Source: Desulfobacteraceae bacterium | GTDB lineage: Bacteria > Desulfobacterota > Desulfobacteria > Desulfobacterales > Desulfobacteraceae | Direction of reading: 5' to 3' | NCBI GenBank assembly: GCA_024227235.1 | Contig: JAAEKY010000630.1 | Span: 1 to 39,907, forward strand | Length of the DNA: 39,907 nucleotides | Shown here: positions 1-7,999 of the stretch, in pieces | Position numbering within the stretch: position 1 is the stretch's first letter | How the letters are laid out: each line of letters starts with the position of its first letter | Made by a program: the position numbers and the translations under genes | The notes under the pieces: model-generated | What the model was told of the DNA's origin: nothing | The model's database searches: none | What the model saw: only the letters and a program-made list of their open reading frames with translations

Positions 1-23
1 ATCTTTGTTTATATTAATTAATT

Positions 24-1769
24 ATGAATGAGATAAATGAAACAATGTCACAAGATCCTAAAAAAATCGAAAAAGAACTGGGTGAATTTTTAAACCAAAA
101 ATTCGGCGGAAACGTTAAAATTATCACGCCTTCTGTTCTTCCCCAGAAAGATGCCATCTCTGGGAAAGATTCTAGTAAAGGAAAAAAAGCGCTGATTGAT
201 TTTAACATTAAGCCTAAAGAACTTATTGAGTATCTAGATCAATATGTGGTTCGACAAGACAAAGCAAAATCCGTACTATCTACAAAAATATGTACCCACA
301 TCAATCGGATTAGACATTCACAAACCTCAGGTGAAGGCGTATCAAAAATAACTGGAAATATAAAATCCAATATTTTAATGTTAGGCCCTACTGGTATTGG
401 CAAAACCTACCTGATTAAGCTGATTGCAAAAAAGATTGGGGTTCCTTTTGTCAAAGCTGATGCCACTAAATTTTCTGAAACCGGTTATGTCGGCGGAGAT
501 GTTGAAGATTTAATCCGGGACCTGGTTAAAGAAGCTGATGATGACATTGAACTTGCAGAATGCGGTATTGTTTATGTTGATGAAATTGATAAAATAGCGG
601 CGAGTCCTAATGTTATAGGCGCCCAAGTATCAAGGACCGGTGTTCAAAGAGCACTTTTAAAGCCAATGGAAGAAACAGATGTTGATTTAAAAGTGCCTCA
701 TGACCCTGTATCCATGATGCAGGAATTGGAAGCCTTCCAAAGGACGGGGAAAAGAAATCGGCAGCGCGTGAATACGGCAAATATTCTTTTCATTTTCAGT
801 GGTGCGTTTACAGGGCTTTCAGATGTCATTCGAAGGCGATTATCTAAACAGAATATTGGATTTGGTTCAAAGCTTATAAAATCACAAAATAAAAATGATC
901 TGCTTAAAAAAACCAATGCCGAAGATCTGGGCAATTTTGGTTTTGAATCTGAATTTATTGGGAGAATCCCCGTTCGATGCCTTCTTGAACCCCTTACTGA
1001 AAAAGATCTTCTTACCATTTTAAAAATGCCGAATAATCCGGTTATTTTAAGTAAAAGACTGGATTTTAGTTCCTATGGAATAAAAATTGTTTTTACAGAA
1101 GAGGCATTAAAACTATTAGCAAAAAGGGCATATAAAGAGAATACTGGGGCGCGGGGCCTTGTTAGTGTGGTAGAAGAAGCCTTACTTGATTTTGAAGAAA
1201 AACTCCCCTCTTACAATATTTCAAACTTTATTGTGACCAAAGAAATCCTTGAAAACCCTAAGCGCCACCTGAATGACCTGATATCAACACAAGATTCATT
1301 AAAATGGAACACCCTTTATGAAAAAGCATTCCTTGATCATAAAAAGTATATTTCAAACTATGTAAAAGAGAACTGGAAAACACTGTCTATTAAACATGGT
1401 TTAACGCTTTCAGAAATCCGATGCAATATGGTCGCTCAATATTTTTGTACAAATGTTATGGAAGTTGAGGATGCTGTAAAAAAAATTAAAAGGTTTCATG
1501 ACTCTGTAAAAGAAATCGAAGTTGAAGTATCCAAAAGCTATGATTTGAATATTATTTTTGAGGAAGATGCCATTGACTTTTTAATTGAACAATTTATTAA
1601 TCATCATGCGACCATCGAAGAAATTTTGGCAAAAATCTATGACAACTATTATGATGGGTTTAATCTGATACGTGAAAAAACCGGTAAAAGCAGATTTTTC
1701 CTATCCAAAAGTGCCCTTGTGGACCATGAAAATCACCTTAACGACCTTATCAGGAAAGAAATAAAATGA
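24..1769 (+). CDS. ClpX-like AAA+ ATPase coupled to heme genes
   Basis: Predicted ATP-driven protein unfoldase of the ClpX/HslU group, 581 aa, cytoplasmic. Seen: Walker A GPTGIGKT (121-128), a GYVG pore loop (154-157), Walker B IVYVDEID (182-189), an IGF tripeptide (278-280) placed as in the ClpP-docking loop of ClpX, and a sensor-2 GARGL (375-379). It differs from housekeeping ClpX (about 420 aa): there is no N-terminal four-cysteine zinc domain, and a C-terminal extension of about 190 residues is added. Its TGA stop overlaps the ahbC start (ATGA), so it is probably translated together with the heme genes. No strong ribosome-binding site precedes the ATG at 24; the ATG at 45 is an alternative. 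The ATPase family is secure. A role in heme synthesis, and partnership with ClpP, are inferences from context and the IGF motif. Confidence 0.85.
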   Translation: MNEINETMSQDPKKIEKELGEFLNQKFGGNVKIITPSVLPQKDAISGKDSSKGKKALIDFNIKPKELIEYLDQYVVRQDKAKSVLSTKICTHINRIRHSQTSGEGVSKITGNIKSNILMLGPTGIGKTYLIKLIAKKIGVPFVKADATKFSETGYVGGDVEDLIRDLVKEADDDIELAECGIVYVDEIDKIAASPNVIGAQVSRTGVQRALLKPMEETDVDLKVPHDPVSMMQELEAFQRTGKRNRQRVNTANILFIFSGAFTGLSDVIRRRLSKQNIGFGSKLIKSQNKNDLLKKTNAEDLGNFGFESEFIGRIPVRCLLEPLTEKDLLTILKMPNNPVILSKRLDFSSYGIKIVFTEEALKLLAKRAYKENTGARGLVSVVEEALLDFEEKLPSYNISNFIVTKEILENPKRHLNDLISTQDSLKWNTLYEKAFLDHKKYISNYVKENWKTLSIKHGLTLSEIRCNMVAQYFCTNVMEVEDAVKKIKRFHDSVKEIEVEVSKSYDLNIIFEEDAIDFLIEQFINHHATIEEILAKIYDNYYDGFNLIREKTGKSRFFLSKSALVDHENHLNDLIRKEIK

Positions 1770-2956
1770 TTGGAATTTCAAAACTTTATTGTGCAACCGT
1801 AGAACCATCAGATGCATTAAGATACTCAAGAAACTCAGGGCAGTTGCCATCCCATCTTTTACAGTTTTCAAAAGATAAAAAGCCGGTGGTCGTCTGGAAT
1901 ATGACAAGACGCTGCAATCTTAAATGCGTTCATTGTTATGCCAAATCAGATGATATTTCCTATGACAATGAACTCAACCATGAACAAAGTCTTGCTATGA
2001 TTGATGATCTGGCTCAATTTGGCGTGCCGGTTCTTTTGTTTTCAGGTGGCGAACCTACTATTCACCCAAGACTTGTTGAGTATGCACAATATGCTGTCAG
2101 TAAAGGGATGAGAGCTGTTATCTCCACCAATGGAACACTTATTACACAAGAAAAAGCAAAAATCTTAAAAGAAATTGGGCTTTCCTATGTGGGTATCAGT
2201 CTGGATGGTTTAGAAGAAACCCATGATAAATTCAGAGGCATTAAAGGATCGTTTAAAAAGGCCATGGCAGCTATTGAGAATTGCCAGGAAGCCGGAATTA
2301 AAGTTGGCTTAAGATTTACCATCAACAAAAGAAATGTAAATGATATCCCTGGAATCTTTGATCTTCTTGAAGAAAAAAATATCCCCAGGGCCTGCTTTTA
2401 TCATTTGGTATATTCAGGCAGGGGCTCAGAAATTGCCAAAGAAGATCTTTCCCATGAAGAAACCAGAGAAGTACTTGATTTAATCATGGATCGAACTAAA
2501 GATCTCCATGATCGAAAACTGGCAAAAGAAATTCTCACTGTGGATAATCATGCTGACGGGCCGTATGTCTATCAAAGATTATTAGAGGAGGATCCCCAAC
2601 GAGCCGCTGAGGTTCTTGAACTTTTAGAAATGAATGAGGGCAATAATTCTGGCCGAGGTATTGGATGTATCTCATGGGACGGTGAGGTCCACCCCGATCA
2701 ATTCTGGCGAGAAAAAAGTCTTGGAAATATTAAAGACACCCCCTTTTCAAAGATTTGGACAAATATTGATAATGATTTTTTAATGAAACTTAAAGAAAAG
2801 AAAAAGCATGTTAAAGGCCGATGTGCTGGGTGTAAGTGGCTTGATATTTGTGCAGGAAACTTCAGAGCTAGAGCCGAATCTGTTGCCAACGACCCTTGGG
2901 ACAGCGATCCTGCTTGTTATTTGACAGATGAAGAGATTAAAAAGGAGAATTCTTAA
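1766..2956 (+). CDS. ahbC: AhbC, 12,18-didecarboxysiroheme deacetylase (radical SAM)
   Basis: Radical-SAM enzyme of the siroheme-dependent heme pathway. It removes the two acetate side chains of 12,18-didecarboxysiroheme to give Fe-coproporphyrin III. Seen in the 396-aa product: the radical-SAM cluster motif C50-x3-C54-x2-C57, a SAM-binding SGGEP segment, and a cysteine-rich C-terminus (GCKWLDIC, then a late Cys) consistent with an auxiliary Fe-S cluster. The start ATG overlaps the upstream stop, and its TAA overlaps the hemB ATG (TAATG). Adjacency to hemB and a second Ahb-type radical-SAM gene supports the assignment. The ahbC/ahbD distinction rests on remembered family features (N-terminus MIGISKLYC here; APHYYR motif and His-rich N-terminus in the partner), so swapping them is the main risk. 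ahbA and ahbB are not in this window. Confidence 0.87.
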   Translation: MIGISKLYCATVEPSDALRYSRNSGQLPSHLLQFSKDKKPVVVWNMTRRCNLKCVHCYAKSDDISYDNELNHEQSLAMIDDLAQFGVPVLLFSGGEPTIHPRLVEYAQYAVSKGMRAVISTNGTLITQEKAKILKEIGLSYVGISLDGLEETHDKFRGIKGSFKKAMAAIENCQEAGIKVGLRFTINKRNVNDIPGIFDLLEEKNIPRACFYHLVYSGRGSEIAKEDLSHEETREVLDLIMDRTKDLHDRKLAKEILTVDNHADGPYVYQRLLEEDPQRAAEVLELLEMNEGNNSGRGIGCISWDGEVHPDQFWREKSLGNIKDTPFSKIWTNIDNDFLMKLKEKKKHVKGRCAGCKWLDICAGNFRARAESVANDPWDSDPACYLTDEEIKKENS

Positions 2957-3930
2957 TGCTTTTTCCAGACTCCCGTGGACGAAGATTGCGAGCAACACAT
3001 AATTTTCGAAGAATGATACGGGAAACAAAAATTTCTCGTGATGACCTGATCCTTCCTTTATTTGCCATAGATGGTAAGTCAGTTAAAAAACCGATTGAAT
3101 CCATGCCGGGTCATTTTCAACTTTCCTGTGATCATATTGTAAAGGTTGCGCAAGAAGCAAACGATGCGGGTGTTCCTGCTATCATATTATTCGGCATTCC
3201 AGATAAGAAGGATTCTTTGGCAACCCGTGCCTATGCATCTGATTCAATTGTTCAAAAAGCCGTTCAACAGGTTAAAGAAAAAATTCCGGATATCTCGGTA
3301 ATTACCGATGTCTGCCTTTGCGGCTACACTGATCATGGCCATTGCGGCGTTGTAGAAAATGGGATTATTGACAATGATGCCTCCCTTGATCTTCTTGCAA
3401 AAACTGCTTTATCACATGTCAAAGCAGGTGCAGATATGGTAGCACCATCTGATATGATGGACGGAAGAGTGGGTGAAATTAGACAAACGCTTGATGAAGA
3501 GGGTTTTTCTCACGTCCCGGTGATGTCTTATGCAGTCAAATACAGTTCTGCATTTTATGGCCCATTTCGACAAGCTGCTGAATCTGCCCCACAGTTTGGC
3601 GATAGAAAAACCTATCAAATGGATCCTGCCAATTCAAATGAGGCCATCAGAGAAGCCACCATGGATATTGAGGAAGGGGCTGACATTATTATGGTGAAAC
3701 CCGCCCTATCCTATCTTGATATTATTTATCGGCTAAAAGAAGAAATAGATCTTCCAATTGCCGCCTATAATGTCAGTGGCGAATATTCGATCATGAAGGC
3801 GGGTGAAATAATGGGGTGGGTGAATGCCAAGGACCTTATAATGGAAACGCTTTTATCTATTAAAAGAGCGGGCGCAGATTTAATCCTTACTTATTCTGCA
3901 ATTGATGTTGCAAGGGAGTTAAACGCGTAA
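2956..3930 (+). CDS. hemB: Porphobilinogen synthase (delta-aminolevulinate dehydratase)
   Basis: Condenses two 5-aminolevulinate molecules to porphobilinogen, the first common tetrapyrrole step. The 324-aa product has the normal family length. Seen: the two Schiff-base lysines K195 (SYAVKYSSAFYGPFR) and K248 (MVKPA), and the metal-binding cysteine cluster DVCLCGYTDHGHC (Cys 120, 122, 130), which points to a zinc-type rather than a purely magnesium-type enzyme. The gene shares one base with both neighbours through TAATG junctions (2954-2958 and 3928-3932), so all three heme genes should be translationally coupled. An early-pathway enzyme sandwiched between two last-step enzymes is a known arrangement in sulfate reducers. 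Confidence 0.97.
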   Translation: MLFPDSRGRRLRATHNFRRMIRETKISRDDLILPLFAIDGKSVKKPIESMPGHFQLSCDHIVKVAQEANDAGVPAIILFGIPDKKDSLATRAYASDSIVQKAVQQVKEKIPDISVITDVCLCGYTDHGHCGVVENGIIDNDASLDLLAKTALSHVKAGADMVAPSDMMDGRVGEIRQTLDEEGFSHVPVMSYAVKYSSAFYGPFRQAAESAPQFGDRKTYQMDPANSNEAIREATMDIEEGADIIMVKPALSYLDIIYRLKEEIDLPIAAYNVSGEYSIMKAGEIMGWVNAKDLIMETLLSIKRAGADLILTYSAIDVARELNA

Positions 3931-5015
3931 TGAATCATCCTCATGCTCATGCTAAAAAAGGTCATGCCAATACCATTCGGTTAGTTGCTTGGGAAACCAC
4001 ACGCAGATGCAATTTGTCGTGTAAACATTGCAGAGCGGTTGCCGAAAATCATCCCTATGACAACGAGCTTGATACCCAAGCATCGTTTAAACTGCTGGAT
4101 CAAATAAAAGAAGTTGGCGACCCCATCATCATCCTCACAGGAGGAGAACCTCTGCTACGGGATGATATTTTTGATATTGCCGCTTATGGTACAAAATTGG
4201 GTCTTCGAATGGTTATGGCACCCAATGGAACCTTAATCACAAAAGAAAATGCCAGAAGAATGAAAGATTCTGGAATCAAAAGGATCAGTGTCAGTCTTGA
4301 TGGCTCTACCCCCCAAACCCATGATGCGTTCAGAGGACTTAACAATGCATTTGAAAATTCAATCCAAGGTATACAAATAGCAAAAGAAGCAGGTATTGAA
4401 TTTCAAATCAACACCACCATTACAAAAACAAATCTGGACCAGATCCCTAAAATTTTAAATCTTGCAGAAAAATTAGGTGCTGTGGCACATCATATTTTCC
4501 TTCTGGTTCCGACAGGACGCGGAAAATATATTGCAGACAGTGAAATCAATGCCAAAGAATATGAAGAAACCTTAAATTGGTTTTATGATCAACGAGACAA
4601 AACCACCCTTCAGCTTAAAGCGACTTGTGCGCCCCATTACTACAGAATATTGCGCCAACGTGCCAAAAAAGATGGAAAAAAAGTAACATTTGAAACCCAT
4701 GGGCTGGATGCGGTTACAAGAGGGTGTCTGGCTGGAACAGGGTTTTGTTTTATCTCCCATGTTGGTCGGGTTCAGACCTGTGGTTTTCTTGATGTTGAAT
4801 GTGGTGACATTACCAAGCAAAGTTTTAAAGATGTCTGGGAAAACTCTACCGTGTTTAATGAGATGAGAGATTTTAATAAGTTAGAAAACAAATGCGGTAT
4901 CTGTGAGTTTAAAAGAGTCTGTGGCGGATGCCGGGCCCGCGCCTACGAAGCAACAGGGAATTATCTTGAAGAAGAACCTTTGTGTTCCTATCAACCCCAA
5001 AAAAATACTCAATAA
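3930..5015 (+). CDS. ahbD: AhbD, heme synthase (Fe-coproporphyrin III decarboxylase)
   Basis: Radical-SAM enzyme for the final step of the alternative heme route, the oxidative decarboxylation of two propionates of Fe-coproporphyrin III to vinyl groups. The 361-aa product has a His-rich N-terminus (His at 3, 5, 7, 12), the cluster motif C27-x3-C31-x2-C34, a TGGEP SAM segment, a TCAPHYYR motif in the middle, and a C-terminal set of cysteines (CGICEFKRVCGGC) typical of a SPASM/Twitch-like second cluster. It begins inside the hemB stop (TAATG) and is the last gene of the operon, followed at once by a hairpin terminator. The His-rich tail could bind metal or heme, which is inference. Confidence 0.87.
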   Translation: MNHPHAHAKKGHANTIRLVAWETTRRCNLSCKHCRAVAENHPYDNELDTQASFKLLDQIKEVGDPIIILTGGEPLLRDDIFDIAAYGTKLGLRMVMAPNGTLITKENARRMKDSGIKRISVSLDGSTPQTHDAFRGLNNAFENSIQGIQIAKEAGIEFQINTTITKTNLDQIPKILNLAEKLGAVAHHIFLLVPTGRGKYIADSEINAKEYEETLNWFYDQRDKTTLQLKATCAPHYYRILRQRAKKDGKKVTFETHGLDAVTRGCLAGTGFCFISHVGRVQTCGFLDVECGDITKQSFKDVWENSTVFNEMRDFNKLENKCGICEFKRVCGGCRARAYEATGNYLEEEPLCSYQPQKNTQ

Positions 5016-5022
5016 TTTAGAT

Positions 5023-5058
5023 AAAATAAGGCCGGAAAAATTATTCCAGCCTTATTTT
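5023..5058. terminator. Bidirectional hairpin terminator between ahbD and PEP-CTERM gene
   Basis: Perfect 10-bp arms AAAATAAGGC (5023-5032) and GCCTTATTTT (5049-5058), extended inward by GGAA/TTCC. It is T-rich on the plus strand after the stem and A-rich before it, so it can end transcripts from both ahbD (+) and the convergent PEP-CTERM gene (-). Confidence 0.85.
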
Positions 5059-5076
5059 ATTGTTGTTGTTCTAAAA

Positions 5077-5265
5077 TTAATTCTTGAATAGTCTTCTTGT
5101 AAGCCCCGCAGCAATCAATAAACCTGACCCTAAAACTAAAAGGGTTACCGGTTCTGAAATTGGGTTTCCGGCAAAGAAATATCCGATTCTATCTGCATGT
5201 GCAAATACTGGATATAAAAAAATAGCTGTTATTAAGATTGCAAAAAGTACGATATGCTTTTTCAT
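5077..5265 (-). CDS. Minimal PEP-CTERM exosortase substrate
   Basis: 62-aa exported protein. Seen: a Sec signal peptide at residues 1-24 (basic MKKH, hydrophobic core, FAHA end), about 12 residues of mature protein, then a PEP-CTERM-type tail SEPVTLLVLGSGLLIAAGL followed by the basic TRRLFKN. PEP-CTERM tails are recognised by exosortase, which cleaves near the EP motif. Here SEP replaces the usual PEP. A strong AGGAGG lies 5 nt before the ATG, so it is a real gene despite its size. After both cleavages only about 14 residues would remain, so it may be a peptide or an anchor rather than a folded protein. A sigma-54 promoter candidate lies 80-95 nt upstream. No exosortase gene is in this window. 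Confidence 0.85.
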   Translation of the reverse strand: MKKHIVLFAILITAIFLYPVFAHADRIGYFFAGNPISEPVTLLVLGSGLLIAAGLTRRLFKN

Positions 5266-5701
5266 AAACCCTCCTAATTAACGGAAATTTTTCATTATTA
5301 TAACTATTTTTAATTTACTTTAATGATACTCTGATACTGTTTGTAGCAAAGACCATACCAATTCAGAATTTTATTTTCCAAATTTGTAAAAATCCCTTTA
5401 AATATAAGACTTTAAAAAAAATTTAGCAGGTTTTGTTTGTATTTTAGATCAATAGAATGTGTAAAATATGTAACAAAAATATGTAATTTTTTTCACAATT
5501 TTTAGATAAATTGTATTTAATGACGCATCTGTTAGGGAGACTTTTGAATACTGTTCAATTTTGTTTTATTGCAAGGAAGATTAAAATTATAGTCGGAGGG
5601 CTCGAAGAGGAGCTAATACTCACATATATTGAATATTTTTAGGATTATCATTTTCATATTCCGTAGCAATTGAGCAAACGGGGGTATTATTCAATGGTCT
5701 C
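5266..5701. other. Intergenic region upstream of PEP-CTERM gene
   Basis: No convincing gene. It holds the PEP-CTERM leader and its sigma-54 promoter candidate. Around 5573-5640 there is a stretch containing GGCTCGAAGAG, an 11-mer also present inside the family-1 element at 7876-7890; this may be a decayed relative of that element or chance. The stop of the phosphofructokinase gene is at the right edge, and no clear terminator hairpin with a T-run was found for it. Confidence 0.5.
5345..5360 (-). promoter_or_regulatory. Candidate sigma-54 promoter of the PEP-CTERM gene
   Basis: On the minus strand the sequence reads TGGTATGGTCTTTGCT, matching the -24/-12 consensus TGGCACGRNNNTTGCW with exact GG-to-GC spacing and two substitutions (C to T). 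Transcription would start near 5334, giving a leader of about 70 nt before the AGGAGG and ATG. Known: PEP-CTERM genes in several bacteria are controlled by RpoN with the PrsK/PrsR two-component system. Confidence 0.65.
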
Positions 5702-7786
5702 TCATATGGAATTGAGGGTTATAATAATCGGTTTATCTTTTTGAGTATTACCTGTAAACATTACAGGACCTGGTCGTCTATACCGGTCCTGGTTGGATTC
5801 TGCAGCCAGCCACTCATCCCTTAAAGCCTTAAAAACTCTAAAGGCATTTGAGTTTAAATCTACAAGGCTCTTTTCCATTACCAGTTCTAACTTGCCTTTT
5901 CTTTCCTCGAGGTGCATCAATTTTGCAATCGGGATACCAATGGGTTCCCACTTATCAAATTTTTTCTCAAGGTTCTTTATAGCTGCCATTTGTCCTGTAG
6001 CATTGTTTGCGATCAAATGAAATGCTGTCAGCCCAAGATTATACGTATAATTACAATCAAAATGTGTGGGATCAGATCCGCGGCCATCATATCCATAAAA
6101 ATGCGTTTGCATTTTAAAATCAGGATCAGATTTTTTAAATATCCGGATAATAGGATCAGGCACATTATCCTCCTGTGTGATTAACTCATTGGCGACCAAT
6201 GCTTGTTTTAATGTTTTTAAAGATATAATAGATTCTTTAATCAGTAAAAATTTTTCATCAGGATTTTTAAATATAGCCTTACCAAATTTATCAGGGATGA
6301 TATTTGCGCTTTCCATTTTTGATGTATAATAAGATCTTTCAATTCCGATTTTGTACTTACCCTGCTCTTTTAATATACTTAAATACTCTTTTACCATATC
6401 CATAATAATTTTTTCAGTTTTCACCTGGGAAAATTGAAAATTACCATGCATGTCCCGTTCAACCAACAACCCTTCTTGAAAAAATGAAGGTAACTGATTA
6501 AACAGGTCATCATCTCTTAAATTCCATATAGGAAATTTGGATTTATCCCCCATCCCTCTGGCAATGTGTCTTAAGTATTCAAGTTTGCCGGTTAAATTTG
6601 GAAAAGAAGAATGGAACTCAATGTCATGAATATAGTTATAGTCTGCAATAATTTTATTCAACTTAATAATAAAGACCTGGATCTCATTTATAAAGTCGAG
6701 AATACCTTCAGGAATAATCATAACACCAAAATTCTTCCCTGATGCTGCTCTTCTCACAATTGCATCACAGATTAACCTGGACAAATGACGTAATGTCATT
6801 CCATAGGCTGTATAATCGACAGCGCCTTCTTTTTTTGCCTTTTTAATCCTTTGGTGATCTGTATAATCTGCAAGCTCTTCACCGATCAGGGACAGGTTGG
6901 CATGCGTCTGGAATGTACTCTCCAATGTCAAATGGCTGGCAACTCTTCCCATTACTTTACATACATGCCAGTACTTGGTGTCTGAGCTGGCATCCGTCGT
7001 TAGATTGCTGATATTTTGCGAAAATGCTCTTGCCGCTGTATGAAATCCAAATGAAATGGCACACAGGATCTGGCCATCATCTGTTTTTACCTGAATATCT
7101 CCATCAATTGTCTTTGGGACGCCAATAACCTTAATTCCTGCATTTTTAAACTGTTGGGCAAGAAAGGCTGCATTTGTATTTGAATCATCTCCGCCAATAA
7201 CGACTAAGGCATCAAGTTTTAGGTCCATACAGGTCTTTAATGATAATTCCATTTTATTTTTTGAATCAATCTTGGTTCTTCCTGTCTTGATCATGGAAAA
7301 ACCACCCATATTCCTATATGCATCTATAAGACTCTGAGTAATTTCAACATATTTTGATTCAAGCAGGCCATCCGGTCCTAAAAGGAATCCAAACACTTTA
7401 GAGTCTGAGTTATACTTTTTAGCTTCATCATAAAGCCCTGCAATTACATTGTGTCCACCCGGTGCGGGCCCCCCTGAAAAAACCACACCAATATTCCGAG
7501 GTTTGGAAAATGTCTGCTTTGAACTTTCTGTCTTGTCCTGCCCTGGAATGATGCGTTGAACATTATTATTTACAATATCCGGTAGTACTTTTAATGCTTC
7601 ATGGTCATGCTTAAATTTATATTCCGGGCATTCTTCTATTTTTGTATATTTGGATGAAAATATTTTTATTTTCTTTGGGGAGAATGACCGTCTTTCAATG
7701 GTTTCAGTATTCACATCCGAGGTTACATGTCCGGTTTTCGGATGATTTAATAAAAAATCAAGTGATTTACAGTTCTTATCTTTCAT
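5702..7786 (-). CDS. pfp: PPi-dependent 6-phosphofructokinase, long form
   Basis: Reversibly phosphorylates fructose 6-phosphate with pyrophosphate (EC 2.7.1.90) in glycolysis and gluconeogenesis. Seen, numbered from the chosen start: phosphate-loop region GGPAPGG (105-111), GGDDSN (198-203) with the second Asp typical of PPi-using enzymes instead of the ATP-type GGDGS, PKTIDGD (224-230) with the catalytic Asp and Lys, and MGR (279-281). The ATG at 7786 is chosen because AGGAG precedes it by 6 nt; the in-frame ATG at 7810 lacks a site. The 694-aa product is longer than short PFPs (about 400 aa) and plant-type PFPs (about 550-610 aa), with about 100 residues before the catalytic core. It lies downstream of a diguanylate cyclase gene on the same strand, separated by a mobile element. 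Confidence 0.92.
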   Translation of the reverse strand: MKDKNCKSLDFLLNHPKTGHVTSDVNTETIERRSFSPKKIKIFSSKYTKIEECPEYKFKHDHEALKVLPDIVNNNVQRIIPGQDKTESSKQTFSKPRNIGVVFSGGPAPGGHNVIAGLYDEAKKYNSDSKVFGFLLGPDGLLESKYVEITQSLIDAYRNMGGFSMIKTGRTKIDSKNKMELSLKTCMDLKLDALVVIGGDDSNTNAAFLAQQFKNAGIKVIGVPKTIDGDIQVKTDDGQILCAISFGFHTAARAFSQNISNLTTDASSDTKYWHVCKVMGRVASHLTLESTFQTHANLSLIGEELADYTDHQRIKKAKKEGAVDYTAYGMTLRHLSRLICDAIVRRAASGKNFGVMIIPEGILDFINEIQVFIIKLNKIIADYNYIHDIEFHSSFPNLTGKLEYLRHIARGMGDKSKFPIWNLRDDDLFNQLPSFFQEGLLVERDMHGNFQFSQVKTEKIIMDMVKEYLSILKEQGKYKIGIERSYYTSKMESANIIPDKFGKAIFKNPDEKFLLIKESIISLKTLKQALVANELITQEDNVPDPIIRIFKKSDPDFKMQTHFYGYDGRGSDPTHFDCNYTYNLGLTAFHLIANNATGQMAAIKNLEKKFDKWEPIGIPIAKLMHLEERKGKLELVMEKSLVDLNSNAFRVFKALRDEWLAAESNQDRYRRPGPVMFTGNTQKDKPIIITLNSI

Positions 7787-7823
7787 ATCAGCTCCTGCTA
7801 TCCATTCCAACTCAACTAACTAG

Positions 7824-7999
7824 TGTCTGACGAAAACCCGTGTTTGGGCTAAAAGTTGCCCATATGCAAGGCGTAAAGGCTCGAAGAGATACGTATGCAT
7901 ACATCTTGAAACCGGAGTGTACTACTGTACATGAGGCCACTCTTATATTTGACAAGATTTTGAAGCAACGCAGCCGAAGGGTGAGTTTTTGTTCAAACA
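7824..7999 (+). mobile_element. Family-1 MITE-like element, copy 1 (176 bp)
   Basis: No coding capacity for a transposase. The ends are TGTCTGAC on the left and GTTCAAACA on the right, imperfect inverted repeats with an adjoining AAAAC-type tract. It is flanked by near-perfect 8-bp duplications, CTAACTAG (7816-7823) and CTAACTAA (8000-8007). It aligns along its whole length with the copy at 24605-24746 but carries about 34 extra internal bases (around GGCTCGAAGAG). An internal stem ATCTTG/CAAGAT is conserved by compensatory change in the other copy. It sits between the diguanylate cyclase and pfp and provides the stop codon of the former. Confidence 0.85.
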
